A DNA stretch of 64,000 bases from Ideonella alba (GCF_018069875.1 NZ_JAGQDF010000008.1:185770-249769), one strand, 5' to 3'; positions 43,695-52,505 are shown, counted from the first letter of the stretch. Notes: generated by a model not told the origin, from the letters alone. Numbers and translations are program-made.

Positions 43695-44726
43695 ATGAGT
43701 GTCTTCGAGCGCTACCTGAGCGTCTGGGTCGCCCTGTGCATCGTGGTGGGCATCGCGCTGGGCCAGGTGCTGCCGGGCCCGGTGCAGGCGATCGGCGCGA
43801 TGGAGGTCGCGAAGGTCAACCTGCCGGTGGGCGCGCTGATCTGGGTGATGATCATCCCGATGCTGCTGCGCATCGACTTCGGTGCGCTGCACCAGGTGCG
43901 CGCGCACTGGAAGGGCATCGGCGTCACGCTGTTCGTCAACTGGGCGGTCAAGCCCTTTTCGATGGCGCTGCTGGGCGGCCTGTTCGTGCGCCAGGTCTTC
44001 GCGCCCTGGCTGCCGGCGGATCAGCTGGACAGCTACATTGCCGGCCTGATCCTGCTGGCCGCGGCGCCCTGCACGGCGATGGTTTTCGTCTGGAGCCGGC
44101 TGACGAATGGCCATCCGCTGTTCACGCTGAGCCAGGTGGCGCTCAACGACCTGATCATGGTGTTCGCCTTCGCGCCGCTGGTGGGCCTGCTGCTGGGCCT
44201 GGCCAGCATCACCGTGCCCTGGGACACGCTGCTGGTGTCGGTGGTGCTCTATATCGTGGTGCCGGTGCTGATCGCGCAGGGGCTGCGCCGGGCGCTGCTG
44301 GCGCGCGGGCAGGCCGCGTTTGACGCCGCGCTGGCGCGCATCGGCCCGTGGTCGATCGGCGCGCTGCTGGCCACGCTGGTGCTGCTGTTCGCGTTCCAGG
44401 GCCGGGCCATCCTGGCGCAGCCGCTGGTGATCGCGATGCTGGCGGTGCCCATCCTGATCCAGGTGCTGTTCAACGCCGGCCTGGCCTATGGCCTGAACCG
44501 CTGGCTGGGCGAGGCCCACTGCGTGGCCGCGCCGTCCTGCCTGATCGGTGCCAGCAATTTCTTCGAGCTGGCGGTGGCCGCGGCGATCAGCCTGTTCGGC
44601 TTTGAATCCGGCGCCGCGCTGGCCACCGTGGTGGGCGTGCTGATCGAGGTGCCGGTGATGCTGCTGGTGGTGCGCTGGGTCAACCGCAGCAAGGGCTGGT
44701 ACGAGGCCGCCGGCGCCGCGCGCTGA
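43695..44726 (+). CDS. acr3: Arsenite efflux permease Acr3
   Basis: A 343-aa membrane protein with about 10 segments, of the Acr3 family and unrelated to ArsB. LLAAAPCTAMVFVWSRLT carries the conserved Cys in the substrate path; SQVALNDLIMVFAFAPLVG and LIGASNFFELAVAAAISLFG are also diagnostic. It exports arsenite by proton antiport, or energised by ArsA. GGAGGCCGCG before ATG 43695 fits a ribosome site. An upstream frame to 43668 overlaps arsC and is not needed. Confidence 0.94.
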   Translation: MSVFERYLSVWVALCIVVGIALGQVLPGPVQAIGAMEVAKVNLPVGALIWVMIIPMLLRIDFGALHQVRAHWKGIGVTLFVNWAVKPFSMALLGGLFVRQVFAPWLPADQLDSYIAGLILLAAAPCTAMVFVWSRLTNGHPLFTLSQVALNDLIMVFAFAPLVGLLLGLASITVPWDTLLVSVVLYIVVPVLIAQGLRRALLARGQAAFDAALARIGPWSIGALLATLVLLFAFQGRAILAQPLVIAMLAVPILIQVLFNAGLAYGLNRWLGEAHCVAAPSCLIGASNFFELAVAAAISLFGFESGAALATVVGVLIEVPVMLLVVRWVNRSKGWYEAAGAAR

Positions 44727-44793
44727 ACCTGCGCGGGATCAAGGCCGGCGGCGCGGGCAGGCGCAAGATGAAGGTCCACCACCAGGAGACACG

Positions 44794-45159
44794 ATGAGCA
44801 CACTGGACGTTTTCGAGCCCGCGATGTGCTGCCCCAGCGGGGTCTGCGGCGTGGAGGTGGACCCGGTGCTGGCCCAGTTCGGCGCCGACCTGCAGGCGCT
44901 GGCCGAAGCCGGTGTGACCGTGCAGCGCCACAGCCTGAGCCATGCGCCGCAGGCCTTCGCGGCCCACCCCGAGGTGCTGCGCGAATTGCAGGCCGGTGTG
45001 GAGCGGCTGCCGATCGTCGTGGTCGATGGCCGCATCGCCTCCACCGGCGTCTACCCCGGCAAGCTGCAGATGATGCGCCTGCTGGGCCTGCCCATCGCCA
45101 GCGCCGACAAGCCGCACATCAAGCTGGGCGCCTGCGGCTGCGCCCCCGGCCAGTGCTGA
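44794..45159 (+). CDS. arsD: ArsD arsenite metallochaperone
   Basis: A 121-aa cytoplasmic chaperone that passes As(III) to ArsA. Cys12, Cys13 and Cys18 (MCCPSGVCGVEVDP) are the essential site known from the R773 protein. GVYPGKLQMMRLLG is conserved. The tail GACGCAPGQC adds three Cys, like the vicinal pairs at the end of other ArsDs. An AGGAGACACG ribosome site precedes the ATG. It follows acr3 by 67 bases and is directly followed by arsA. Confidence 0.93.
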   Translation: MSTLDVFEPAMCCPSGVCGVEVDPVLAQFGADLQALAEAGVTVQRHSLSHAPQAFAAHPEVLRELQAGVERLPIVVVDGRIASTGVYPGKLQMMRLLGLPIASADKPHIKLGACGCAPGQC

Positions 45160-45161
45160 GC

Positions 45162-46913
45162 GTGGCGCCGCGGCTGCCGCAGGCCGACACCCGCTGCCTG
45201 TTCTTCACCGGCAAGGGCGGCGTCGGCAAGACCTCGCTGGCCTGTGCCACCGCCTGGCGGCTGGCCGAGACCGGCCGGCGCGTGCTGCTGGTCAGCACCG
45301 ACCCGGCCTCCAACCTCGACGAGGTGCTGGAAACCCCGCTGAGCGGCGACCCCACGCCGGTGACGGCGGTGCCGGGCCTGAGCGCGCTCAACATCGACCC
45401 CGAGGCTGCGGCGGCCGCGTATCGCGAGCGCATGGTCGGCCCCTACCGCGGCGTGCTGCCCGAGGCCGCGCTGCGCAGCATGGAGGAGCAGTTCTCCGGC
45501 AGCTGCACGGTCGAGATCGCCGCCTTCGACGCTTTTGCCTCGCTGCTGGCCGGCCAGGGCGCGGCGGCGGGCTTCGACCATGTGGTCTTCGACACCGCGC
45601 CCACCGGCCACACGCTGCGCCTGCTGAGCCTGCCTTCGGCCTGGAGCGGCTTCCTGCAGGACAACCGCAGCGGCACGTCCTGTCTGGGGCCGCTGTCGGG
45701 CCTGGCGGCGCAGCGCGCGCTGTACGCCCAGGCGCTGGCGGCACTGACCGATCCCGCGCTGACCACCGTGGTCCTGGTGGCCCGCCCCGACACCGCCGCG
45801 CTGCGCGAGGCCGAGCGCACCCGCCACGAACTGGCCGACCTGGGCGTGCGCACGCTGGCGCTGGCGCTCAACGGATGGCTGCAGGCACCCAGTGCCGATG
45901 CCGTGGCGCAGGCCATGGCGGCACGCCAGCAGGCCGCACTGGCGGCGATGCCCGCCGGACTGGCCGCGCTGCCGCGCAGCGAGACCGGCTTCATCTCGCG
46001 CGGCCTGGTGGGCCTGGCGGCGCTGCGGGCCTTTCTGCATCCGGTGGCACAGGTCGAATCCGTGGCGGTCGCGGAATCCGTCGAACTGCCCGGTGGCCTG
46101 GCGCCATTGCTGGCCGAGATCGAGGCCGGCGGCCATGGCCTGGTGATGACCATGGGCAAGGGCGGCGTGGGCAAGACCACGGTGGCGGCGGCGCTGGCGG
46201 TGGCGCTGGCGCGGCGCGGCCACCCGGTGCTGCTGTCCACCACCGACCCCGCCGCGCATCTGGAAGGCGCGCTGGCCGGCGCGGTGCCGGGCCTGCAGGT
46301 GAAGCGCATCGACCCGGCGGCCGAAGTCGCGCGCTACCGCGCGGCGGTGATGGCGCGCGCCGGTGCTGGTCTGGACGCCGCGGCGCGCGCGCTGCTCGAC
46401 GAGGACCTGCGCTCGCCCTGCACTGAGGAGATCGCGGTCTTCCACGCCTTTGCCGCCACCGTGGCGCAGGCCCAGGGCCGTTTCGTCGTGCTCGACACCG
46501 CGCCCACCGGCCACACCATTTTGCTGATGGACGCCGCCGAGGCCTACCACCGCGAGGTGCTGCGCAACCAGGGCGAGCTGCCCGAGGCCGTGCGCCAGCT
46601 GCTGCCGCGGCTGCGCGACCCGGCCTACACGCGGGTGCTGATCGTCACCCTGCCCGAGGCCACGCCGGCGCACGAGGCCGAGCACCTGCAGCAGGAGCTG
46701 CGGCGCGCCGGCATCGAACCCTTCGCCTGGGTCATCAACCAGAGCCTGCTGGCCAGTGGCACCGCCGACGCGGTGCTGGCCGACCGCGCGGCGCGCGAGG
46801 CGCCGTTCATCGCCCAGGTGCTGCACCGCGCGGCGCACCGCGCGGCGCTGCTGCCCTGGCAGTGCGAGGCCCCGGTGGGCCCCGACGCGCTGGCGGCCCT
46901 GGCGGCGCGCTGA
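45162..46913 (+). CDS. arsA: ArsA arsenite-stimulated ATPase (two-domain)
   Basis: A 583-aa tandem ATPase powering arsenite efflux. Each half has a P-loop (FFTGKGGVGKTS and TMGKGGVGKTTV) and a DTAPTGHT signature. Metalloid-binding Cys residues are visible in SCTVEIAAF, SCLGPLSGL and PCTEEIAVF, equivalent to Cys113, Cys172 and Cys422 of R773 ArsA. No ATG fits; I use GTG 45162, two bases after the arsD stop, while GTG 45153 in the same frame overlaps arsD. ArsA with Acr3, rather than ArsB, is an established combination. Confidence 0.92.
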   Translation: MAPRLPQADTRCLFFTGKGGVGKTSLACATAWRLAETGRRVLLVSTDPASNLDEVLETPLSGDPTPVTAVPGLSALNIDPEAAAAAYRERMVGPYRGVLPEAALRSMEEQFSGSCTVEIAAFDAFASLLAGQGAAAGFDHVVFDTAPTGHTLRLLSLPSAWSGFLQDNRSGTSCLGPLSGLAAQRALYAQALAALTDPALTTVVLVARPDTAALREAERTRHELADLGVRTLALALNGWLQAPSADAVAQAMAARQQAALAAMPAGLAALPRSETGFISRGLVGLAALRAFLHPVAQVESVAVAESVELPGGLAPLLAEIEAGGHGLVMTMGKGGVGKTTVAAALAVALARRGHPVLLSTTDPAAHLEGALAGAVPGLQVKRIDPAAEVARYRAAVMARAGAGLDAAARALLDEDLRSPCTEEIAVFHAFAATVAQAQGRFVVLDTAPTGHTILLMDAAEAYHREVLRNQGELPEAVRQLLPRLRDPAYTRVLIVTLPEATPAHEAEHLQQELRRAGIEPFAWVINQSLLASGTADAVLADRAAREAPFIAQVLHRAAHRAALLPWQCEAPVGPDALAALAAR

Positions 46914-46937
46914 GCCCTCGGCGACGCGCCGCCCGCC

Positions 46938-47435
46938 TCAACAGCAGGACGACTTCGGGCCGGCGGCGGCCACCGGGATGCCGATCGGCTTGCCGCGCGC
47001 CACCGGCGCGGCCTCGGCCTTCGGTGCGCAGCAGGCCGACTCGGCCGTGGCCGCCCGGGCCTCGCTGAAGACCGGGATGTCGCCCAGCGTGTGGTAATGC
47101 TCCCAGGCGATGCCCTGCGGGTCGGTCACCCAGTGCTTGTCGCTGCGCGCGTAGCAGCAGGTGGTGGCGCCTTCGTCCAGCAGCGGCGCGTCGGCGGCCT
47201 CGGCGCGGGCGCGCAGCTCGGCCAGCTCCTCGGCGCTGTCGGCCTGGAAGCCCAGGTGGTCGATGCCGGGCGCGTGGCCGCGGGTGGAGATGGCGAAGTT
47301 GATGCGCGGGTCGTCGAGCATCCACTTGGCGTAGTCGCCCTCGACGCGCGCCGGCTGGGCGGCGAACAGGCGCGAGTAGAAGGCGATGCTGGCGTTCAGG
47401 TCCTGCACGTGCAGGTGGACATGGAAGCGCTTCAT
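46938..47435 (-). CDS. arsI: ArsI-type C-As lyase (type I extradiol dioxygenase fold)
   Basis: A 165-aa vicinal-oxygen-chelate protein likely cleaving the C-As bond of trivalent organoarsenicals such as methylarsenite. Fe ligands fit His7, His60 (GIDHLGFQ) and Glu112 (AWEHYH). The vicinal pair Cys93-Cys94 (GATTCCYARSD) marks ArsI/CadI proteins that bind trivalent As. The C-terminal tail has two extra Cys pairs (SACCAPK, SSCC), which may gather substrate. The start overlaps the arsR2 stop by four bases. Some databases call this family CadI. Confidence 0.88.
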   Translation of the reverse strand: MKRFHVHLHVQDLNASIAFYSRLFAAQPARVEGDYAKWMLDDPRINFAISTRGHAPGIDHLGFQADSAEELAELRARAEAADAPLLDEGATTCCYARSDKHWVTDPQGIAWEHYHTLGDIPVFSEARAATAESACCAPKAEAAPVARGKPIGIPVAAAGPKSSCC

Positions 47436-47779
47436 GGGGTCTCCGGGGTGGTGAGCAGGGTCGCTGGGGGGACGGCGGCACAGCAGGCATCGGCGGCGCC
47501 GGCGCAGCAGTGGGCGGTGAGGAAGGACAGCAGCGCGTCCATGCGTTCGTAGGCGGCGCGGTAGACCAGGCTGCGGCCGTCGCGGGTGGCCTGCACCAGG
47601 CCGGCCTGCGACAGCTCCTTCAGGTGGAAGGACAGGGTGTTGGGCGGGATGCCCAGGGCCTCGGCCAGCACGCCGGGGTTGAGCCCGTCAGGGCCGGCCA
47701 CCACCAGCGCGCGGAAGGCCCGCAGCCGGTGTTGCTGGGCCAGCGCGGCCAGGGCGCGCAGCACGTCTTGTTCATCCAT
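47432..47779 (-). CDS. arsR: ArsR/SmtB arsenic-responsive repressor 2
   Basis: A 115-aa paralog of arsR1: the HTH half is nearly the same (FRALVVAGPDGLNPGVLAEA, NTLSFHLKELSQAGL). The C-terminal Cys set AHCCAGAADACCAAV supplies four Cys but differs in spacing from arsR1. It leads the arsR2-arsI unit. A palindrome stands two bases upstream of the start codon, so binding could block both transcription and translation start. Confidence 0.92.
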   Translation of the reverse strand: MDEQDVLRALAALAQQHRLRAFRALVVAGPDGLNPGVLAEALGIPPNTLSFHLKELSQAGLVQATRDGRSLVYRAAYERMDALLSFLTAHCCAGAADACCAAVPPATLLTTPETP

Positions 47780-47781
47780 AA

Positions 47782-47797
47782 TTCCAGAATACTGGAA
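47782..47797. promoter_or_regulatory. ArsR2 operator candidate TTCCAG-AATA-CTGGAA
   Basis: A perfect six-base inverted repeat touching the arsR2 start region. Its sequence is unrelated to the arsR1 operator, which suggests that the two paralogous repressors recognise different DNA. On the arsR2 strand the GGAA of the repeat sits five to eight bases before the ATG and may double as ribosome site. Confidence 0.55.
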
Positions 47798-47899
47798 ATA
47801 CAGAGTTGGTGCAAGCGGGGATGTCAGGCCTATTCCCTCGATCAGGCGCGATCAATAAAGGGTAAACCCTAGGCTGTCGGCGACAATCGCCAGCTTCCC

Positions 47900-47911
47900 G
47901 AACGATCGTTC
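47900..47911. promoter_or_regulatory. 12-bp palindrome GAACGATCGTTC upstream of CoA-transferase
   Basis: A perfect 12-base palindrome ending 10 bases before the CoA-transferase ATG. The GAACG/CGTTC arms resemble TetR-family operators of fatty-acid or acyl-CoA genes. It occupies the position of a ribosome site, and no Shine-Dalgarno is visible, so the message may be leaderless. The regulator is not encoded next to it. Confidence 0.5.
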
Positions 47912-47921
47912 ACCTCCATCG

Positions 47922-49427
47922 ATGTCTTCCCGCATCCTCAACCGCGCGCTGCACGACCGCCTGATGAGCGCCGACGAGGCCGCCGCCCTGATCCACGACG
48001 GCGACCACGTCGGCATGAGCGGCTTCACCGGCGCCGGCCATCCGAAGACGGTGCCGCTGGCCCTGGCCCGGCGCATGGACGCGGCGCACGCCGCCGGCCA
48101 GCCCTTCAAGATCGGCATGTGGACCGGGGCCTCCACCGCGCCGGAGCTGGACGGCGCGCTGGCCCGCGCCAACGGCGTGGACCTGCGCCTGCCCTACCAG
48201 AGCGACCCGGCCTGCCGCGACCGCATCAACCACGGCGACATGGACTACATCGACCTGCACCTGTCGCATGTCGCGCAGTACGCCTGGTTCGGCTTTTTCG
48301 GGAAGCTCGACACCGCGGTGGTCGAAGTCTCGGGCGTGCTGGAGGACGGCCGTCTGGTGCCCTCGTCCAGCGTGGGCAACAACAAGACCTGGCTGGACCA
48401 GGCCGACAAGATCATCCTGGAGGTCAATGCCTGGCAGAACCCGGCGCTCGACGGCCTGCACGACATCTACTACGGCACCGCGCTGCCGCCGCACCGCCAG
48501 CCGATTCCGCTGACCCGCCCCGAGCAGCGCATCGGCGAGCCTTACTTCCGCATCGACCCGGCCAAGGTGGTGGCGGTGGTCGAGACCGACCACCCCGATC
48601 GCCAGACCGCCTTCAGCGCGCCCGATGAGACCTCGCTGGCCATCGCCGCCCACCTGATCGAGTTCCTGCAGCACGAGGTCAAGGCCGGCCGGCTGCCGCC
48701 CGAACTGCTGCCGATCCAGAGCGGCGTGGGCAACATCGCCAACGCGGTGCTGGCGGGGCTGAACAATGGCCCGTTCCAGGGCCTGTCCGCCTTCACCGAG
48801 GTGCTGCAGGACGGCATGCTGGAAATGCTGGAGAGCGGCACGCTCAAGAGTGCCTCGGCCACCGCCTTCTCGCTCAGCAGCGAGGCGCTGGCGCGGCTGA
48901 ACGCCGACCTGGCCAGCTACCGCGGTCGCCTGCTGCTGCGCCCGCAGGAGATCAGCAACCACCCCGAGCTGATCCGCCGCCTGGGCCTGATCGCGATGAA
49001 CGGCATGATCGAGGCCGACCTCTACGGCAACGTCAATTCCACCCACGTGATGGGCAGCTCGATCATGAACGGCATCGGCGGCTCGGGCGACTTTGCCCGC
49101 AACGCCTACCTGAGCGTGTTCATGACGCCCAGCACCGCCAAGGGCGGGCGCATCAGCTGCATCGTGCCGATGGTCAGCCATGTCGACCACACCGAGCACG
49201 ACGTGCAGGTGATCGTCACCGAGCAGGGCCTGGCCGATCTGCGCGGCCTGAGCCCCAAGAAGCGCGCGGCGCTGATCATCGAGCGCTGCGCCCACCCGGA
49301 CTACCGCCCGGCCCTGAACGACTACTACCAGCGCGCCTGCCGCGGCGCGCCAGGCCTGCACACGCCCCACCTGCTGGGTGAGGCCTTGTCATGGCACCAG
49401 CGCTACCTGGCCGACGGCCGGATGTGA
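47922..49427 (+). CDS. Acetyl-CoA hydrolase/succinyl-CoA:acetate CoA-transferase family
   Basis: A 501-aa class I CoA-transferase. The N-terminal half begins HDGDHVGMSGFTGAGHPKTV; IQSGVGNIANAVLAGLNN and FTEVLQDGMLEML, with the probable catalytic Glu, follow. The C-terminal part includes GIGGSGDFARNAYLSVFMTP and HDVQVIVTEQGLADLRGLSP. Relatives (ScpC/YgfH, AarC, Ach1) move CoA among acetate, propionate and succinate. Substrate choice cannot be read from the sequence. It is divergent from arsR2 with 142 bases between them. Confidence 0.9.
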   Translation: MSSRILNRALHDRLMSADEAAALIHDGDHVGMSGFTGAGHPKTVPLALARRMDAAHAAGQPFKIGMWTGASTAPELDGALARANGVDLRLPYQSDPACRDRINHGDMDYIDLHLSHVAQYAWFGFFGKLDTAVVEVSGVLEDGRLVPSSSVGNNKTWLDQADKIILEVNAWQNPALDGLHDIYYGTALPPHRQPIPLTRPEQRIGEPYFRIDPAKVVAVVETDHPDRQTAFSAPDETSLAIAAHLIEFLQHEVKAGRLPPELLPIQSGVGNIANAVLAGLNNGPFQGLSAFTEVLQDGMLEMLESGTLKSASATAFSLSSEALARLNADLASYRGRLLLRPQEISNHPELIRRLGLIAMNGMIEADLYGNVNSTHVMGSSIMNGIGGSGDFARNAYLSVFMTPSTAKGGRISCIVPMVSHVDHTEHDVQVIVTEQGLADLRGLSPKKRAALIIERCAHPDYRPALNDYYQRACRGAPGLHTPHLLGEALSWHQRYLADGRM

Positions 49428-49428
49428 C

Positions 49429-50001
49429 TCAGCGGCGGTACTGCACCAGCAGCGAATCGACCACCAGGCCGCCTGGCGTGCCCAGGTCCTGCACCACGAA
49501 CTGCAGGATGTTCTCGCCTTCCACCAGACCCTTGGTGACGGTGAAGTCATTCAACTGCAGGTAGTTGGTGTCCGCCGGCGTGGACAGCGCGGTGCCGGTG
49601 CCGGCGGCCTTTCGGCCATTGAGGTAGATGGTGCCGATGTCGTCCACCGCCCAGCGGCCGGTGATCGTGGCCTTGGTGGCGCCGACCGGCAGCGTGAACC
49701 GGATCTCGAAGGTGTAGGGCCGCAGGCCGGCCAGGCCATCCTGCTTGGCCCAGACCCATTCGGCGGTCTCGGACTGCGCATAGCCGTAGTCCACCGAGGT
49801 GCTCATCACCACCGCGGGCTTGGGCTGCTTGATGCGCGGGCCCTTGACGATGGTCCAGTGCGGATCGTCCTGGCCACCGGGCAGCTTCACCCCCGAGGCA
49901 TCGACGCCGGTGGACGGCAGGCTCAGCGTGGCCGCGCTCGCCGCCAGCGAGAGCAGCAGGGTGGCGGCCAGCGTGGCCAGTGACTTGATTCCCAGTTTCA
50001 T
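49429..50001 (-). CDS. Secreted beta-rich hypothetical protein
   Basis: A 190-aa protein with signal peptide MKLGIKSLATLAATLLLSLA...A. The mature region reads like a carbohydrate-binding or adhesin-like beta-sandwich: FEIRFTLPVGATKATITGRW, AVDDIGTIYLNG, GENILQFVVQDLGTPGGLVV. It has no PEP-CTERM sorting signal or other anchor. A GGAGACTCC leader is seen before ATG 50001. A palindrome TTGCA-AA-TGCAA (50043-50054) lies upstream. The function is unknown. Confidence 0.68.
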   Translation of the reverse strand: MKLGIKSLATLAATLLLSLAASAATLSLPSTGVDASGVKLPGGQDDPHWTIVKGPRIKQPKPAVVMSTSVDYGYAQSETAEWVWAKQDGLAGLRPYTFEIRFTLPVGATKATITGRWAVDDIGTIYLNGRKAAGTGTALSTPADTNYLQLNDFTVTKGLVEGENILQFVVQDLGTPGGLVVDSLLVQYRR

Positions 50002-50091
50002 GGAGTCTCCGATTCGCGCCGGGCGCATTGAGGAACATCAGATTGCAAATGCAACTGGATATTACCAATGCAGCAGCGGCTGGACAGGGTC

Positions 50092-51678
50092 TCAACCCTC
50101 GGGTGGCCGCGCCGGCGGGGTCCACCAGCGCGCCGGCGGCACCACCACCGGCTGCTCGGGCTGGGCCAGGAAGTGCGGCGACATGATCTGCACGCCATGG
50201 CGGTTGAAGGCGTCCTGGATGGCGGCGTGCAGCGCCGACAGGATGGCCACCCGCTCGAGGGGCTGGTCGATGTGGGCGAAGAGCTCGTAGACCACGTAGA
50301 AGTCGTTCAGCGCGCGCTGGTGCACGAAGGCGGCCGGCTCCGCACGCACGCCGGGCGTGGCGTGGGCGGCCTCGGTGAGCAGCGCGTGCACCTGGCGCCA
50401 GGGCGCGTCGTAGCCCACCGACACCGTGGTGCTCAGCAGCGTGCCCTGGGTGCCCGCCAGCTTGGAATAGTTGCGGATCGGCTGGCTGGTCAGCAGGCTG
50501 TGCGGCAGCGTCACCTCTTCGTTGCGCATCGTCACCAGCTTCACCGCCAGCGCCCCCACCTCGCTGACCACGCCCTCGGTGCTGCCCACCGCGACGAAGT
50601 CGCCCTTGCGCAGGCTGCGTGAATAGACCACCACCAGGCCGCTCATCAGCTGCGTCACCACGCCGCTGGAACCCAGCGTGACCATCACGCCCAGCAGCAC
50701 GCTCAGGCCCTTGAAAGCCTCGGTGCCCGAACCAGGCAGGTAGGGGTAGGCGGCGGCCAGCGCCAGACCCCAGACCAGCACCGCCGTCAGGCGGCGTGTC
50801 GCACCGACGGTCTCGGCGTGCAGCAGCGGCAGCCGCAGGCGGCCCTCCTGCACCTGGCGGAACAGCAGGCCCAGGCCCTCATGCACCGCGCGGGCCAGCA
50901 CCATCACCAGCGCCACCGTCAGCAGGCCGGGAATCGCGCCCAGCATGCCGGCCACCGCCCAGCCCCCCAATTGCTGCACGAAGGCGGCGACCTGCTGGCT
51001 CCAGGGCTGGGTCCAGGGGAAGGCGGCCAGCGCGGCCATCGTGCCCACCCACAGGCCGCCGGCGGCCACCAGCCAGCAGGCGGCGGCGCCCAGACGCCAG
51101 CCGATCAGGCGCAGGTAGGCGCTGCGGCCGCCGTCGCGGCGCAAGCGCGCGGCGTCGCCGCGGTCGTGGCAGAAGCCGTACAGCCGCGCCAGGCCCCAGC
51201 CGCCCAGACCCCACAGCAGCAGCACACCCGCCACCACGGCGCCACCGCGCCACCACAGGGCCGGGTCGGCCTGGGCGCGGCGGGCCTGCACGGCGTCGAC
51301 CAGGCGGTGGCGCGCGCGTTCGGCGGCGGTGGACAGGCCCAGGTGTTCCTCAGGGTCGAGGTCACTGGCCTGCAGCGTGAACACCGGCTGCTCGCCCACG
51401 CTCAGCAGGTAGGCTGGCGTTTCGGCCTGTGGCACGGGCCGGGCCAGCACCTCGCCGGCCAGAGCGGCGGCATCCAGCGCCTGGAAGCGTCGCTGGGCCC
51501 GGCTGACCCGCTCGGCCGGCTCCAAGCCGCCTTGCGGTGCCCGCAACTCGGCCACCGGGCGGTTGAACAGCCGCAGTTCCTGCGGCTCGGCGGCCGCGGC
51601 CGGAACCACACCGCCCGCCAGCCAGGTCAGCAGCACCAGGCAGGCCCGCAGCGTCAGGCAGCGGCCGATCACAGCCAC
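50092..51678 (-). CDS. MscS family mechanosensitive channel, long form
   Basis: A 528-aa channel-like protein. A signal-like N-terminus precedes a periplasmic domain (about 30-140) and four to five membrane segments. The MscS core is VLLGVMVTLGSSGVVTQLMS, the pore helix, followed by VVYSRSLRKGDFVAVGSTEG and EEVTLPHSLLTSQPIRNYSK of the cytoplasmic cage. The GTG at 51678 is chosen because it overlaps the hydratase stop by 10 bases; a GTG at 51672 is an alternative. Relatives gate ion flow at low osmolarity. Confidence 0.82.
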   Translation of the reverse strand: MAVIGRCLTLRACLVLLTWLAGGVVPAAAAEPQELRLFNRPVAELRAPQGGLEPAERVSRAQRRFQALDAAALAGEVLARPVPQAETPAYLLSVGEQPVFTLQASDLDPEEHLGLSTAAERARHRLVDAVQARRAQADPALWWRGGAVVAGVLLLWGLGGWGLARLYGFCHDRGDAARLRRDGGRSAYLRLIGWRLGAAACWLVAAGGLWVGTMAALAAFPWTQPWSQQVAAFVQQLGGWAVAGMLGAIPGLLTVALVMVLARAVHEGLGLLFRQVQEGRLRLPLLHAETVGATRRLTAVLVWGLALAAAYPYLPGSGTEAFKGLSVLLGVMVTLGSSGVVTQLMSGLVVVYSRSLRKGDFVAVGSTEGVVSEVGALAVKLVTMRNEEVTLPHSLLTSQPIRNYSKLAGTQGTLLSTTVSVGYDAPWRQVHALLTEAAHATPGVRAEPAAFVHQRALNDFYVVYELFAHIDQPLERVAILSALHAAIQDAFNRHGVQIMSPHFLAQPEQPVVVPPARWWTPPARPPEG

Positions 51679-52448
51679 ATCTCCACCTCGCCCAGGCCGT
51701 CGAAATGCGCCAGCACGTGCTGGCCACGGGACACCGGCACGCCACCGCACCAGGCGCCGGTGGTGACCACGGTGCCAGCGGGCACGGTGGCGCCATGGCG
51801 CGTCAGGTACCGCAGCCAGCCCGGCAGCAACCAGGTCGGCGTGCCCAGCGGGTGGCTACCCCGAAAGGCGATGGGTGCGGCATCGCCACAGCGCAGCCAG
51901 CCCGCCTGCGCCGACCAGTCGATCGCGCGCCAGGGCTGCCAAGGGCCCAGCACCAGCGCGCCATGCACCTGGAAGTCCGCCAGCTTCAGCAGCGGCGGCG
52001 TGTGGGCCAGGTCGCGCCAGCGGCTGTCGACCACCTCGATCGCCACCGCCAGGGCATCGACCAGTGCAGGCGCCTCGTCGGGATGCAGGCGCTGTGCCGT
52101 GGCGGCATCCACCGGCTGGCCCAGGCGCAGCGCGATCTCCGCCTCGACCAGCGGCGGCTGCAGCAGCCAGGTCTGGGCGCGCAGATCGGCGCCCGGCGCG
52201 TGCACGCCCGAGGGCAGCAGCGGCGCGTGCACCAGCGGCACATCGCACGCCGCGCTGCCGCTCTTCCAGTACCCCGGCAGGCCGTCGGGGGCCCACTCAC
52301 CCAGCGCCACGCCCTGGGCCTGCTGCAGCGCCTGCGCGGTGTCGGCGTCGGGCACGGCCAGCGACCAGTGCGGCGCGGGGTCCAGCGCGCGATGCTGTCG
52401 CCGGGCGGCCAGCAGGGCGTCGCGCAGGGCAGCCTGGGTGGGGTGCAT
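51669..52448 (-). CDS. 2-keto-4-pentenoate hydratase (MhpD/FAH-like family)
   Basis: A 259-aa protein of the hydratase/decarboxylase branch of the fumarylacetoacetate hydrolase superfamily. The metal site includes VEAEIALRLG (Glu pair) and AIEVVDSRW (Glu, Asp). VTTGAWCGGVPVSRGQHVLA, the variant of TTGSxxG, and ADFQVHGALVLG fit the fold. MhpD hydrates 2-oxopent-4-enoate in meta-cleavage of catechols. No other meta-pathway gene adjoins it, but an MhpA-like hydroxylase is encoded at 9784-11481. Its end overlaps the MscS gene. Confidence 0.82.
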   Translation of the reverse strand: MHPTQAALRDALLAARRQHRALDPAPHWSLAVPDADTAQALQQAQGVALGEWAPDGLPGYWKSGSAACDVPLVHAPLLPSGVHAPGADLRAQTWLLQPPLVEAEIALRLGQPVDAATAQRLHPDEAPALVDALAVAIEVVDSRWRDLAHTPPLLKLADFQVHGALVLGPWQPWRAIDWSAQAGWLRCGDAAPIAFRGSHPLGTPTWLLPGWLRYLTRHGATVPAGTVVTTGAWCGGVPVSRGQHVLAHFDGLGEVEMWL

Positions 52449-52505
52449 GGGCTGCGATGCTACCCGGCCCCGCCCTCACACGAGAGGGCGACAATCCGAC
52501 GGCCC

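Noticed and set aside
44826..45152. Longer start for arsA inside arsD
   Set aside because: It would encode most of arsD in a second frame. ArsD is clear in its own frame, and the ATPase P-loop is correctly placed with a start at 45162 or 45153.
51669..52448. Hydratase gene as part of a meta-cleavage pathway cluster
   Set aside because: No dioxygenase, aldolase or dehydrogenase of that pathway lies nearby; a link to the hydroxylase 40 kb away is only speculation.
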